Assembly (NCBI RefSeq): GCF_900177295.1
Contig: NZ_FWZX01000001.1
Location: forward strand, 694,631-758,630
Direction of reading: 5' to 3'
Source: Tistlia consotensis USBA 355
Lineage (GTDB): Bacteria > Pseudomonadota > Alphaproteobacteria > Kiloniellales > DSM-21159
Length of the DNA stretch: 64,000 bases
Shown here: positions 1 through 10,664 of the stretch, in pieces
How the letters are laid out: each line of letters opens with the position of its first letter
How positions within the stretch are numbered: the first letter of the stretch is position 1
Translations under genes and position numbers: made by a program
Notes under the pieces: generated by a model
What the model was told of the DNA's origin: nothing
Seen by the model: the letters and a program-made list of their open reading frames with translations, nothing else
The model's database searches: none

Positions 1-1770
1 TTCGCCGCCGGGCTCGTCGACTCCCAGGCCGGCACGATCTCCTACACCGCGGACGACCAGGTCATGGACCTGGACGGCTTCATGCGGCGCTTCGGCTCGG
101 TCGGCCAGCCCAGTCCGGAGCTCGCAGGCCAGACCGTCGCGGTGATCGGCCCCAATGCGGGGGTCGATGCCGCCGTCACCGCCCTGCAGAAGCAGGCCAA
201 GCTGAAATGGCTGATCTCGGGTCGGCCGGGCAGCAAGCCGGCCTGGCTGGCGACGGAGCACTATGACCCGAACTTCGGGGCGCTCCGGGACGAGGCGCAC
301 CGGAACATCGTCAACTTCCAGGACGACAGGGCGAGGCAGATCGGGTTGACGATCGCAGAGTCCGGCACCGACGGCGACGGCCAGAAGGTCTACGACGTCA
401 CGCTGCCCGACGTCACGCAGGACGGCCAGACCTACTGGTCCTTCGGCGTTTCCCCCGACGCCCAGGGCGTCGCGCTGCGCCGTCTCGATCCGGCCATCTT
501 CGTGCGGCTGACGGGCCCGGCGCTGACCTTCAAGGCGCGCTTCATCGTCTATGCCATCGGCCAGGATCCGACGCTGACCGAGAAGATCGGCAACGCGATC
601 ACGCGGATCGGGCCGGCGAAGGTCCTGCAGAAGCCGGTCCTCGATTCCCTGGTGCCGCTCTACGACGTCAACCAGCGCTTCGGCCCGCCGACCGGCACCG
701 TTCTCGGCTTGGCGACCCGCATGGCCTGGGACGATCAGGGGCAGGCGTTCGTCGGCAACGTCACCCAGGCCGTCGACCTGCTGCAGAGGAACCAGCCCAC
801 CTACGAGCTCTACGAGACCGACCGCTTCCGGGGCCTGGAGGTGGTCGGCGCGGCGGTCTTCGCGCTACGCGACAAGGCGGTGCCGGTCGAGCAGTTCACC
901 AGGAAGGAGATCGCGCAGCAGCTCGGCGAGGCAATGTCGAACCTGCCCAAGGCGCTGCGCCAGAAGGCGGTGGCGACCGCGGACCAGCTCGCCGCGCTGC
1001 GCAGCGGGATCGAAGCGGCGACCGGCGCGGACTTCAGGAACCAGGTCTCGACCATGACCGGCTTCCAGGTCGCCGAAGCGAACTACCGGGAGGCGGTCGC
1101 CGCCGTCCAGCAGGATACCGGCGTCCTCGGGGAGCAGCAGACCCGCGCGCGGGCTCTGAGGCAGAGCGCCTCGCTGCTGCTGCTGGCACTCTCCCCGGCG
1201 GCCCGCAACGCCTACCGAGAGATGTACGAGCAACGCCGCGGAGAGATGAACCAGGCGCTCGGCGAGGCGGCACCGCTCGACGCGGACTTCTTCGTCGCCT
1301 GGATGGCGCGCGCGCAGAGCTGGATGGGCACCGTCAGCAGCGCGGTCTCGACCTTTCTCCTGCCCGCGGCCGACTATGCTCTCGTGCAGAAGGCTGCGAC
1401 GGACTCCCTGGCTCCGCTCGACAAGGTCACCCCGGCGATCACCTGGCTCCAACAGCATGCCGCCGCCGACTACAACGGCATGGACCAGACCGCCCTGGCG
1501 GTGCTGATCGCGACCAACTACCCGCACATCCTGCCGGAGGCCTGGCAGGAGATCACCGGCAAGATCATCCAGCAGCGGAACGATGTGAGCGCCTGGGGCT
1601 ATGATCAGGATCAGCTGATGGCCATCTCCGACTGGCTCGCCGAAGTCGACAGGCTCTCGGTGCCGCTGATGACGGCGCGGCAGGAGAAGCAGCCGCTGCC
1701 CCAGCAGGCCGTCGAGGCATTGGCGCAGTTCCTCACCGCCAATCCGAAGCCCTGGGAATACCCGGGCTGA
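1..1770 (+). CDS. Unrecognised protein, 5' end outside window
   Basis: The reading frame is open from base 1, so the true start lies left of the window; the first internal Met codon is at 64. At least 589 residues are visible, ending in TGA. I do not recognise a family. The visible part has no obvious signal peptide or long membrane segment. It has an early alternating beta-like stretch (LAGQTVAVIGPNAG) and a long, mostly helical, Ala/Gln-rich C-terminal half. Codon use matches the GC-rich neighbours, so it looks like a real resident gene rather than a recent arrival. moeB follows 43 nt downstream on the same strand, but nothing links the two in function. Confidence 0.6.
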   Translation, partial: FAAGLVDSQAGTISYTADDQVMDLDGFMRRFGSVGQPSPELAGQTVAVIGPNAGVDAAVTALQKQAKLKWLISGRPGSKPAWLATEHYDPNFGALRDEAHRNIVNFQDDRARQIGLTIAESGTDGDGQKVYDVTLPDVTQDGQTYWSFGVSPDAQGVALRRLDPAIFVRLTGPALTFKARFIVYAIGQDPTLTEKIGNAITRIGPAKVLQKPVLDSLVPLYDVNQRFGPPTGTVLGLATRMAWDDQGQAFVGNVTQAVDLLQRNQPTYELYETDRFRGLEVVGAAVFALRDKAVPVEQFTRKEIAQQLGEAMSNLPKALRQKAVATADQLAALRSGIEAATGADFRNQVSTMTGFQVAEANYREAVAAVQQDTGVLGEQQTRARALRQSASLLLLALSPAARNAYREMYEQRRGEMNQALGEAAPLDADFFVAWMARAQSWMGTVSSAVSTFLLPAADYALVQKAATDSLAPLDKVTPAITWLQQHAAADYNGMDQTALAVLIATNYPHILPEAWQEITGKIIQQRNDVSAWGYDQDQLMAISDWLAEVDRLSVPLMTARQEKQPLPQQAVEALAQFLTANPKPWEYPG

Positions 1771-1813
1771 CGCCGCGCCCGCCCCCTGGCAATCGAGGCC
1801 GCGAGGGGGCACA

Positions 1814-2671
1814 TTGTCCCTCATGGACGAGGAGCGCGACTTCAGCGACGGCGAGCTCGAGCGCTACGCGCGGCATCTGGTGCTGCCGGAGATCGGTGAG
1901 GCCGGCCAGGCGAAGCTGCTCGACAGCCGGGTGCTGGTGATCGGCGCCGGCGGGCTCGGCTCGCCGCTGCTGCTCTATCTCGCGGCGGCCGGGGTCGGCA
2001 CGCTGGGCGTCGTCGACGACGACGCGGTCGACCTCTCCAACCTGCAGCGCCAGGTGATCCACGGCGAGGCCGAGATCGGCGCGCCCAAGGTCGCCTCGGC
2101 GGCGCGGCGCCTGAAGGCGATCAATCCCGACGTCCGGGTCGAGGAGCACCGCACGCGGCTGACCGCCGCCAACGCCCTGGCCCTGGTCTCGGCCTACGAC
2201 CTGGTCTGCGACGGCTCGGACAACTTCGCGACCCGCTACCTCGCCAACGACGCCTGCCACCTGGCCGGGCGCAGCCTGGTCACGGCGGCGATCATGCGCT
2301 TCGACGGCCAGCTGACGACCCTGCGCTCGCACCGGGGCCACGGGTCCGACGGCGCCGAGAACCCCTGCTACCGCTGCCTGTTCGGCGAGCAGCCGGAGGA
2401 TCCCAAGCAGTCCTGCGCCGACGTCGGCGTGCTCGGGGCGCTGGCCGGCACCATGGGCGCCCTGCAGGCGGTCGAGGCGGTCAAGGAGCTGCTCGGCATC
2501 GGCCGCTCCCTGGCCGGGCGGCTGCTGCTCTACGACGCCCTGGAGGCCGGCTTCCGGACGATCCGGGCGAAGGCCGACCCGGACTGCCCGCTGTGCGGCG
2601 CCCGGCCCTCGATCGGCTCGCTCTCCGACCTCGACTACCGTCCCGACGCGGCCGTCTGCGCCGCCGAATAG
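1814..2671 (+). CDS. moeB: MoeB/ThiF-family adenylyltransferase (molybdopterin-synthase activating)
   Basis: This E1-like enzyme adenylates the C-terminal glycine of a small sulfur carrier (MoaD, possibly ThiS) in the cytoplasm so that it can become a thiocarboxylate for molybdenum cofactor synthesis. Visible features are the ATP-binding GAGGLGS motif near residue 45, DLSNLQRQV after it, DNFATRY, the SCADVGVLG cysteine segment, and two zinc CxxC pairs (CYRC and CPLC). At 285 residues it is the short MoeB form, with no C-terminal rhodanese domain. The TTG start at 1814 is favoured because a GAGGGGG ribosome site (1803-1809) is well spaced for it; an in-frame ATG lies at 1823. A ThiF role cannot be excluded. 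Confidence 0.85.
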   Translation: MSLMDEERDFSDGELERYARHLVLPEIGEAGQAKLLDSRVLVIGAGGLGSPLLLYLAAAGVGTLGVVDDDAVDLSNLQRQVIHGEAEIGAPKVASAARRLKAINPDVRVEEHRTRLTAANALALVSAYDLVCDGSDNFATRYLANDACHLAGRSLVTAAIMRFDGQLTTLRSHRGHGSDGAENPCYRCLFGEQPEDPKQSCADVGVLGALAGTMGALQAVEAVKELLGIGRSLAGRLLLYDALEAGFRTIRAKADPDCPLCGARPSIGSLSDLDYRPDAAVCAAE

Positions 2672-2774
2672 CCGGCGCGCGTACCGGACCGGACCCTTGC
2701 TACCGGCCGGGGCGGCTGCTATGTCCAGCCCCGCTCCGCAGCCGCAACAACAGCCGACAGGACGGACCCGACGT

Positions 2775-4073
<1,299 letters not shown>

Positions 4074-4097
4074 CCCCGGGCCTGCCCGACGACGGCC

Positions 4098-4131
4098 GGA
4101 CGGCCGCCCGGAACCCTCCGGGCGGCCGTCC
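4098..4131 (+). terminator. Hairpin after ahcY, likely terminator
   Basis: A perfect 14-bp stem (GGACGGCCGCCCGG at 4098-4111 paired with 4118-4131) with a 6-nt loop lies 24 nt after the ahcY stop. There is no clear T-run after it, so it may be a weak intrinsic terminator or an mRNA 3'-end stabiliser. Confidence 0.55.
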
Positions 4132-4268
4132 GCTTGCCGACGCGGACGGATCTATCTACCGTTCCCCCTCTGCCATGGCGTGTTTGGGGACATGAGGCGG
4201 AGCGGCCACCAGAGGCACGGCACGGCGAGGCGCCCCGGAGCTCGGGCCCTCGCGGGCCAGGGGACGTG

Positions 4269-6377
4269 ATGGACGGGCTGCCGGTCATTGTCGCGCTCGC
4301 CCTGCTGGCCTGCGTGCTGCTCGCCGTCGCCCTGCTGCTGCGCGGCCGGTTGCGGGCACTGGGCGAACGGAGCGGGGAGCTGGAGCGCCGCCTTGCCGAG
4401 AGCGGGGCCGCGCTGGCCGCGGCCGGCCGCGAGTCGGCCGAGCGCGAGGCCGGCAACGAGGCCCTGTCCGCCGAGCGCGATCGCCAGGCGGCCGAAGCCT
4501 CGCGCCTCGCCGCCCTGCTCGACGCCCTGCCCCAGCCGATCTGGGCGCGCGACGAGACGATGCGCGTCACCTATTCGAACCGCGCCTACCGCCGGGCCGT
4601 CGGCGCCGAGCGCGACGCCGCGGCCATCAACGGCGCCAGCGCGGAGCTGTTCGAAGGCGGCGACCTCAGCGAGTCCCTGCGGCTCGGCAAGCGCGTCCTG
4701 GCCGAGGGCGGGACCAGCCATGCCCGCTTCCATGCCGTGATCGACGGCGAGCGCCGCCTGCTCGAGGTCAGCCAGAGTCGGCTCGAGGCCGGCGGCCTGC
4801 TCGCGACGGCGCGCGACCTCACCGACTGGGAGGAGATGAAGGGCGAGCTGGCGCGCCACGTCGCGGCCGAGCGCGAGGTCCTGGAGAAGCTCGGCGTCGG
4901 CATCGCGATCCTGGGCGGCGACCTGCACGTCCGCTTCCACAACACCGCCTACCTGAGGCTCTGGAAGCTCGACGAGGCCTTCCTGTCCGGCGAACCGCAC
5001 ATGGGCGAGGTGCTCGACCGGCTGCGCGAGCAGCGCCGCCTGCCCGAGCAGGTCGACTTCACCGAGTTCCGGCGCCAGTACCTGCGCCGCCTGCAGACCC
5101 TGATCGAGCCCTTCGAGGAGCTGGAGCACCTGCCGGACGGCACGACGGTGCGCGTCTCGGTGCATCCCCATCCCTTCGGCGGCGTGCTGGTGACCTACGA
5201 GGACGTCACCGACACCCTGAAGCTGGAGCGCACCTACAACACCCTGCTCGAGGTCCAGCGCGCGACGCTCGACAATCTCTACGAGGGCGTCGCCGTCTAT
5301 GGCGGCGACGGGCGCCTCAAGCTGTCGAACCCGGCCTTCCAGCGGATCTGGAACCTGCCCGACGAGCTGCTGGCCCGCGAGCCGCACGTCCGCGAGCTGG
5401 TGCTGGCGGCGCGCGACCTCTACGACATCTCCGAGGCGCGCTGGCCGGAATACCTGGAGCGGCTGGTCGGCCGGGTCACCGAGCCCGAGCCGCGCACCGG
5501 ACGGCGCGAGCGCGCCGACGGCTCGGTCATCGACTTCGCCCAGGTGCCGCTGCCCGACGGCGCCTGCCTCTACACCTTCCTCGACGTCACCGACTCGACC
5601 ATGGTCGAGCGCGCGCTGCGCGACCGCAACGACGCCCTGGAGACGACCGACCGCCTGAAGAGCGAGTTCCTGGCCAACATCTCCTACGAGCTGAGGACCC
5701 CGCTCAACGCCATCGTCGGCTTCGCCGAGATCCTGCAGAAGCAGTACTTCGGCGAGCTCAACGAGCGGCAGCTCGACTACAGCCAGGCGATCGTCGAGTC
5801 CTCGCAGCGCCTGATCGGCCTGATCAACGACATCCTGGACCTCGCCTCGATCGAGGCCGGCTACCTGAGGCTCGACCAGAGCCCGGTCGACCTGCATGCC
5901 CTGCTGGTCGCCGCCCAGAACCTCTGGCGCGAGCGGGCCCGGGCGCGCGGCCTCGACCTCGTGCTCGACTGCCCGGAGAACATCGGCGCCCTGGAGTGCG
6001 ACGAGCGGCGCATGACCCAGGCACTGTTCAACCTGCTGTCCAACGCCTTCAAGTTCACGCCCGAGGGCGGCACCATCACGCTCAGCGCCGAGCGGGTCGA
6101 GGGCGAGGTCAGGATCTCGGTCAGCGACACCGGCATCGGCATCCCGCTGCAGGACCAGGCCCGGGTGTTCGGCAAGTTCGAGCGCGTCGACTACAGCGGC
6201 TCGCGCGGCCGCCAGCCCGGCGCCGGCCTCGGGCTGTCGCTGGTCAAGAGCCTGATCGAGCTGCACGGCGGCTGGATCGAGATGGAGTCGGCCGTCGACC
6301 TCGGCACCAAGGTGATCTGCCACCTGCCGGCCAAGCCCCAGGTCGCCCGCGAGCCGGAGCGCCTGGCCGGCCAGTAG
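4269..6377 (+). CDS. divL: DivL-type PAS sensor kinase with Tyr replacing the phospho-His
   Basis: Predicted cell-cycle regulator of 702 residues. Order of parts: one N-terminal membrane segment (about 5-24), a charged coiled coil (30-80), three PAS domains (about 82-185, 205-315, 330-445), a HisKA dimerisation domain (460-525) and a HATPase domain (570-690; N box NLLSNAFKF, G1 DTGIGIP, F box VFGKFERV, G2 GAGLGLSL). The H-box reads SYELRTPLN: Tyr473 stands where a normal kinase has His. This is the hallmark of Caulobacter DivL, which binds DivK and controls CckA rather than acting as an ordinary phosphodonor. Position beside ahcY and upstream of the tsaE-addAB block supports the call. The start at 4269 gives the membrane segment at the N-terminus; an in-frame start at 4134 would add a low-complexity tail. 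Confidence 0.85.
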   Translation: MDGLPVIVALALLACVLLAVALLLRGRLRALGERSGELERRLAESGAALAAAGRESAEREAGNEALSAERDRQAAEASRLAALLDALPQPIWARDETMRVTYSNRAYRRAVGAERDAAAINGASAELFEGGDLSESLRLGKRVLAEGGTSHARFHAVIDGERRLLEVSQSRLEAGGLLATARDLTDWEEMKGELARHVAAEREVLEKLGVGIAILGGDLHVRFHNTAYLRLWKLDEAFLSGEPHMGEVLDRLREQRRLPEQVDFTEFRRQYLRRLQTLIEPFEELEHLPDGTTVRVSVHPHPFGGVLVTYEDVTDTLKLERTYNTLLEVQRATLDNLYEGVAVYGGDGRLKLSNPAFQRIWNLPDELLAREPHVRELVLAARDLYDISEARWPEYLERLVGRVTEPEPRTGRRERADGSVIDFAQVPLPDGACLYTFLDVTDSTMVERALRDRNDALETTDRLKSEFLANISYELRTPLNAIVGFAEILQKQYFGELNERQLDYSQAIVESSQRLIGLINDILDLASIEAGYLRLDQSPVDLHALLVAAQNLWRERARARGLDLVLDCPENIGALECDERRMTQALFNLLSNAFKFTPEGGTITLSAERVEGEVRISVSDTGIGIPLQDQARVFGKFERVDYSGSRGRQPGAGLGLSLVKSLIELHGGWIEMESAVDLGTKVICHLPAKPQVAREPERLAGQ

Positions 6378-6385
6378 CCGGCGGC

Positions 6386-7081
6386 TCAGGCCCCCTCGAC
6401 GGCTCGCCGCAGCGCCGCCCGCGCCAGCAGGCGCGTCGAATCGAGAGTCGGCAGCGGCGCGCTGCCGTCGTCGACGATCAGCGGCAGCTCGGTGCAGCCG
6501 AGCACGACGGCGTCGCAGCCGGCCTCCTCGAGGCGCCCGATCACCTGCCGCAGATAGGCCCGCGCCTCCGGCCGGAACCGGCCCTGCACCAGCTCGTCCA
6601 TGATGATGCGGTCGATCTCGGCGCGCTCGGACTCCTCCGGGCGCAGCCAGGCGAGGCCCCGCGCCGCCAGCTTCTCCGGATAGACCGCGCTCTCGACCAG
6701 CCAGCGCGTGCCGGTGATGCCGAGCCGCCGGTAGCCGCGCGCCACGGCCTCGGCGGCGACGACATCGGCGATATGCAGCCAGGGCAGCGGCGAGCGCGGT
6801 TCGATCCGGGGCAGGGCCTGATGGATCGTGTTGTCGGGGCAGACCAGGAAGTCGGCGCCGGCCTTCGCCAGCTTCTCCGCCGAGGACAGCATCAGCGCGC
6901 CGACGCCGTCGAGATCGTCGCGCTCCAGGCAGGCGACGTAGTCGGCCAGCGAATGGCCGTGCAGCGAGACCTCGGGATGGGCGTGGGCGCCGAGCAGCGC
7001 GGCCCCCTCGACGCAGATCGTCCGGTAGCAGAGCGCGGCCCCCTCGGCCGAGCAGGCGACGATGCCGATGTTGAGCGTCAT
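6386..7081 (-). CDS. Aspartate/glutamate racemase family protein
   Basis: A 231-residue cytoplasmic protein of the PLP-independent Asp/Glu racemase superfamily. Two cysteine motifs that normally supply the acid/base pair are visible: VCPDNT near residue 82 and GCTELPL near 195. IGIVACSAEG forms the N-terminal strand and loop. The substrate cannot be assigned; YgeA-like broad-specificity amino-acid racemases and aspartate racemases share these motifs. It lies 6 nt after the ferredoxin-NADP reductase gene on the same strand, so the two are probably co-transcribed, and it converges on divL with 8 nt between the stop codons. Confidence 0.8.
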   Translation of the reverse strand: MTLNIGIVACSAEGAALCYRTICVEGAALLGAHAHPEVSLHGHSLADYVACLERDDLDGVGALMLSSAEKLAKAGADFLVCPDNTIHQALPRIEPRSPLPWLHIADVVAAEAVARGYRRLGITGTRWLVESAVYPEKLAARGLAWLRPEESERAEIDRIIMDELVQGRFRPEARAYLRQVIGRLEEAGCDAVVLGCTELPLIVDDGSAPLPTLDSTRLLARAALRRAVEGA

Positions 7082-7087
7082 GGCGGC

Positions 7088-8128
7088 TCAGCCTCCCGGC
7101 ACGCCCCGGGTCGTCGAGTACTCCCAGTGCAGCTCCTCGTCCGGGTGCAGGCGCCTGCGGATCGCATGGGCCGCCATCGCCGCCTCGGAGAAGCCGCAGA
7201 GGATCAGCTTCAGCTTGTTCGGATAGGTCGCGATGTCGCCGATCGCGTAGATGCCTGGCTTGTCGGTGGCGCCGCTCGCCGGGTCGGCGACGATCAGGTG
7301 ATGGTCGAGGTTGAGGCCCCACTCGGCGATCGGCCCGAGGTTCATCGACAGGCCGAAGAAGGGCAGCAGCACGTCGGCCTCGAGGGTCCGCTGCCCGCCG
7401 TCGAGGTCGCGCACCACCACGGCCTCCAGCGCGCCGTCACGGCCCTGCAGCGAGTCGAGCTGGAAGGGCACGACCAGCTCGATCCTGCCGGCCTCGGCCA
7501 GGGCGTGCAGCCGGGCGACCGATTCGGGCGCGCCGCGGAACCGCTCCCGGCGGTGCACCACGTAGAGCCTGTCGGCCAGCTCGGCCAGGATGATCGCCCA
7601 GTCGAGCGCCGAGTCGCCCCCGCCGGCGATGACGACGCGCTTGCCGCGGAAGCCCTCCGGCCGGGTGACGAAGTAGTGCACGCCGCGGCCCTCGCCCCGG
7701 CCCTCGTAGGCCTCGATGCCGGCGAGCGGCGGCCGGTTCGGGCCGAAGGCCCCGACCCCGGCGGCGACGATCACCGCGCGCGCCTCGACGACCGTGCCCT
7801 TCGAGGAGGTCAGGCGCCAGCCGTCTGCTCCATCCAGGCTGCAGGCCTCCAGCCGCTCGACCCGCTCGCCCAGATGGTAGGCCGGCTCGAAGGGGGCGGC
7901 CTGCTCGAACAGCCGTTCGACCAGCTCGGCGGCCTGGATCTTCGGGTAGCCGGGGATGTCGTAGATCGGCTTCTCGGGATAGAGCGCGGTGCACTGCCCG
8001 CCGGCGGCGTCAAGCGCGTCGAAGACGTGGCAGCGCAGCTGCAGCATGCCGCACTCGAAGACGGCGAAGAGGCCGACCGGGCCGGCGCCGATCACGGCGA
8101 CGTCGGTGCGAGGGGGTGTCTCGGTCAT
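7088..8128 (-). CDS. Thioredoxin-reductase-like ferredoxin-NADP(+) reductase
   Basis: Flavoprotein of 346 residues that moves electrons between NADPH and ferredoxin or flavodoxin. The N-terminal FAD motif (VAVIGAGPVGLF) and GGQCTALYPEKPIYDIPGYP are typical of the YumC/Rhodopseudomonas-type FNR. The NADPH domain shows GGGDSALDWA and VHRRERFRGA. The redox-active CxxC of true thioredoxin reductases is absent, which separates this group. The C-terminus holds the second FAD segment (GIYAIGDIATYPNKLKLI). The start at 8128 (MTETPPRTD) places the FAD motif at the usual distance from the N-terminus. It is divergent from tsaE across about 150 nt, which should hold both promoters. Confidence 0.88.
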   Translation of the reverse strand: MTETPPRTDVAVIGAGPVGLFAVFECGMLQLRCHVFDALDAAGGQCTALYPEKPIYDIPGYPKIQAAELVERLFEQAAPFEPAYHLGERVERLEACSLDGADGWRLTSSKGTVVEARAVIVAAGVGAFGPNRPPLAGIEAYEGRGEGRGVHYFVTRPEGFRGKRVVIAGGGDSALDWAIILAELADRLYVVHRRERFRGAPESVARLHALAEAGRIELVVPFQLDSLQGRDGALEAVVVRDLDGGQRTLEADVLLPFFGLSMNLGPIAEWGLNLDHHLIVADPASGATDKPGIYAIGDIATYPNKLKLILCGFSEAAMAAHAIRRRLHPDEELHWEYSTTRGVPGG

Positions 8129-8280
8129 CTCAACCCTGGAAAGGCAGATTCTGGAGGCCGGGGTGCGCGGCCAAGATGGCCGGCCGGCGGCGCCTTGGCA
8201 AGGCAGCCGGCGGCCCTGGTGGCGCGATCCGCCAGGGCGGCGTTGCCCGGGCGCGGCCGGCCCGTGTAGAACCGCCTTCC

Positions 8281-8805
8281 ATGACCTCCGCCGTCCGGCT
8301 GTCCGACCGTCCAGCGCCACCCGCGATGCCCGACCCCGCCCCCGCTTCCGATCCGATGGTCCTGGCGCTGCCCGACGAGGCGGCGACGGCGGCCCTGGCC
8401 GCGCGCCTGGCGCCGCTGCTGCGGCCGGGCGACCTGGTCTGCCTGGAGGGCGAGCTGGGCGCCGGCAAGACCGCCTTCGCGCGCGCCCTGATCAACGCCC
8501 TGCCGGGACCGCGCGAGGAGGTCCCGAGCCCGACCTTCACCCTGGTCCAGACCTACCCGCGCGACGGGCTGGAGGTCTGGCACTTCGACCTCTACCGCCT
8601 GGAGCGGCCCGGCGAGATCTGGGAGCTCGGCCTGGAGGAGGCGCTGGTCGCCGGCGCCAGCCTGATCGAGTGGCCGTCCCGCGCCGGCGGCCTGCTGCCC
8701 GAGGAGCGGCTGGTGCTGCGCTTCGCCCACGCCGGCGCGGGCCGGCGGGTGACCCTGGAGCCGCACGGGGCCTGGGCCGGGCGCCTGACGGAGCTGGCCG
8801 GGTGA
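8281..8805 (+). CDS. tsaE: tRNA t6A37 biosynthesis ATPase TsaE
   Basis: Small P-loop ATPase that works with TsaB and TsaD to place threonylcarbamoyl on A37 of ANN-decoding tRNAs. Walker A is GELGAGKT; SPTFTLVQTY and HFDLYRLE are further family motifs. The start at 8281 gives 174 residues, somewhat longer than usual; internal ATGs at 8326 and 8356 would trim a Pro/Ala-rich N-terminus and are possible. Its stop overlaps the GTG start of amgK (GTGA, 8802-8805), so the two are translationally coupled at the head of the tsaE-amgK-murU-addB-addA-trxA run. Confidence 0.92.
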   Translation: MTSAVRLSDRPAPPAMPDPAPASDPMVLALPDEAATAALAARLAPLLRPGDLVCLEGELGAGKTAFARALINALPGPREEVPSPTFTLVQTYPRDGLEVWHFDLYRLERPGEIWELGLEEALVAGASLIEWPSRAGGLLPEERLVLRFAHAGAGRRVTLEPHGAWAGRLTELAG

Positions 8806-9812
8806 GCGCCCGCGAGGCGGCGCTGCAGCGCTTCCTGGCCGAGGCCGGCTGGGGCGAGGCCGAGCGCGGCGTGCTGGCTGCCGACGCCTCGTTCCGGCGC
8901 TACGACCGCCTGGTCGGCAGGCAGGGCCGGGCGGTGCTGATGGACGCGCCGCCGGAGCACGAGAAGCCGGCGACCTTCGTGCGGCTCGCGCGCATCCTGA
9001 CCGGCCTCGGCCTGTCCGCGCCGCGGATCCTGGCCGACGACAGCGAGCAGGGCTTCGTGCTGCTCGAGGACCTGGGCGACGAGACCTTCACCCGGGCGCT
9101 CGCGGCCGGCCGCGCCGAGGCGCCGCTCTACCGCCTCGCCGTCGACACGCTGGTCGCGCTGCAGCGCGCCTGGCGGCCGGAGCTCGGCGCTGGCATCGGG
9201 CGCTACGACGAGGCCACCTACCTGGCCGAGGCCGAGCTGCTGACCGGCTGGTACCTGCCCGCGGTGACCGGCCACTCGACCGATCCGGCGGCGCTGGCGG
9301 ACTACCGCGAGGCCTGGCGCGCCGTGCTGCCGGTCGTCGAGCGCCTGCCCGCGACCCTGGTGCTGCGCGACTTCCACGTCGACAACCTGATGGTGCTGAA
9401 GGGTCGCGAGGGCGTCGCCGCCTGCGGCCTGCTCGACTTCCAGGACGCCCTGATCGGATCGCCGGCCTACGATCTGGTCTCGCTGCTGCGCGACGCCCGG
9501 CGCGACGTCGACCAGGGGCTGGCGGCCGAGCTGCTGGCGCACTACCGGGCCGCGCTGCCTGAGCTCGACGGCGCGGCGCTGCAGGCGGCCTACTGGGTGC
9601 TCGGCGCCCAGCGCAGCAGCAAGATCATCGGCATCTTCACCCGGCTCTGCCGGCGCGACGGCAAGCCGCGCTATCTCGCCCACCTGCCGCGCCTCTGGCG
9701 CTGGCTGGAGGAGGAGCTGAGCCATCCCGAGCTGGCGCCGGTCGCCGCCTGGTTCGAGCGGCACCTGCCGCCCGAGCTGCGCCGCGTCCCGGCCCCGGAG
9801 CAGGCGGCATAG
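8802..9812 (+). CDS. amgK: N-acetylmuramate/N-acetylglucosamine anomeric kinase AmgK (APH fold)
   Basis: 336-residue aminoglycoside-phosphotransferase-fold kinase. The family phosphorylates C1 of MurNAc and GlcNAc in peptidoglycan recycling, feeding MurU. Seen: VLLEDLGDETF of the nucleotide site, the catalytic loop LRDFHVDNLM (Asp and Asn ligands), and the metal-binding GLLDFQDA. The substrate is inferred from the adjoining MurU-like nucleotidyltransferase; without that context it would be only a generic APH-family kinase. The GTG start overlaps the tsaE stop by 4 nt. Confidence 0.85.
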   Translation: MSAREAALQRFLAEAGWGEAERGVLAADASFRRYDRLVGRQGRAVLMDAPPEHEKPATFVRLARILTGLGLSAPRILADDSEQGFVLLEDLGDETFTRALAAGRAEAPLYRLAVDTLVALQRAWRPELGAGIGRYDEATYLAEAELLTGWYLPAVTGHSTDPAALADYREAWRAVLPVVERLPATLVLRDFHVDNLMVLKGREGVAACGLLDFQDALIGSPAYDLVSLLRDARRDVDQGLAAELLAHYRAALPELDGAALQAAYWVLGAQRSSKIIGIFTRLCRRDGKPRYLAHLPRLWRWLEEELSHPELAPVAAWFERHLPPELRRVPAPEQAA

Positions 9813-9848
9813 ACGAGGCGCGAGCGGCGGCGCGAACGGGCGACACGG

Positions 9849-10655
9849 ATGGACAGCGTGGACGGGCAGCAGGGACAGGCTGGCGTGAGCAGGAACGGCA
9901 GGGCCGGCGAGGCCAGGACGATCACCCGGGCGATGGTGCTGGCGGCCGGCCGCGGCGAGCGCATGCGGCCGCTCACCGATGAGCGGCCGAAGCCGCTGAT
10001 CCCGGTCCGCGGCGTGGCGATGATCGACCAGCTGCTCGACCGCCTGGCCGAGGCCGGAGTCGAGGAGGCGGTGGTCAACCTGCACTATCTCGGCGACCAG
10101 CTGCGCGCGCACCTGCAGGGCCGCCCGCGCCCGCACATCCTGTTCTCCGAGGAGGAGAGCCTGCTCGACACCGGCGGCGGCACGCTGCGCGCCCTGCCGC
10201 TGCTCGGCGAGTCCGCCTTCTTCGTCGCCAACGGCGACGTCGTCTGGCTCGACGGGCCGAAGCCGGCGCTGCAGCGCCTGGCCGCCGCCTGGGACCCGGA
10301 GCGGATGGACGCCCTGCTGCTGCTGCAGCCGGGCAGCGGCGCCTTCGGCTATGACGGTCTCGGCGACTTCCGCATGGCGCCCGACGGGCGCCTGACCCGC
10401 CGGCCGGAGCGCAAGCCGGCGCCCTTCGTCTATGCCGGCCTGCACGTGCTGCACCCGCGGCTCTTCGAAGGCGCGCCGCAGGGGGCCTTCTCGCTCAACC
10501 GCCTCTGGGACAAGGCGGCCGAGGCCGGGCGCCTGTTCGGCCTGCGCCACGAGGGCGCCTGGTACCATGTCGGCACGCCCCGGGCCCTCAAGGCGGTCGA
10601 GCGCGAGCTCGCCTTCGAGCTCGGCGGCTGGCGCGACGAAGGCAATGGGAGCTAG
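9849..10655 (+). CDS. murU: MurU-like nucleotidyltransferase
   Basis: 268-residue sugar-phosphate nucleotidyltransferase, probably making UDP-MurNAc from MurNAc-1-phosphate in the recycling route that bypasses fosfomycin-sensitive MurA. The signature AGRGERMRPLTDERPKPL binds the nucleotide and metal; VANGDVVW holds the catalytic Asp. The protein lacks the C-terminal acyltransferase domain of GlmU, as expected for MurU. The 30-odd N-terminal residues before the fold are low complexity, so the true start may be a later codon such as the GTG near 9885. It follows amgK by 36 nt. Confidence 0.85.
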   Translation: MDSVDGQQGQAGVSRNGRAGEARTITRAMVLAAGRGERMRPLTDERPKPLIPVRGVAMIDQLLDRLAEAGVEEAVVNLHYLGDQLRAHLQGRPRPHILFSEEESLLDTGGGTLRALPLLGESAFFVANGDVVWLDGPKPALQRLAAAWDPERMDALLLLQPGSGAFGYDGLGDFRMAPDGRLTRRPERKPAPFVYAGLHVLHPRLFEGAPQGAFSLNRLWDKAAEAGRLFGLRHEGAWYHVGTPRALKAVERELAFELGGWRDEGNGS

Positions 10656-10664
10656 AACCCGCCG

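Noticed and set aside
2672-2774. SAH or SAM riboswitch before ahcY
   Set aside because: The leader lacks the conserved cores I know for these riboswitches.
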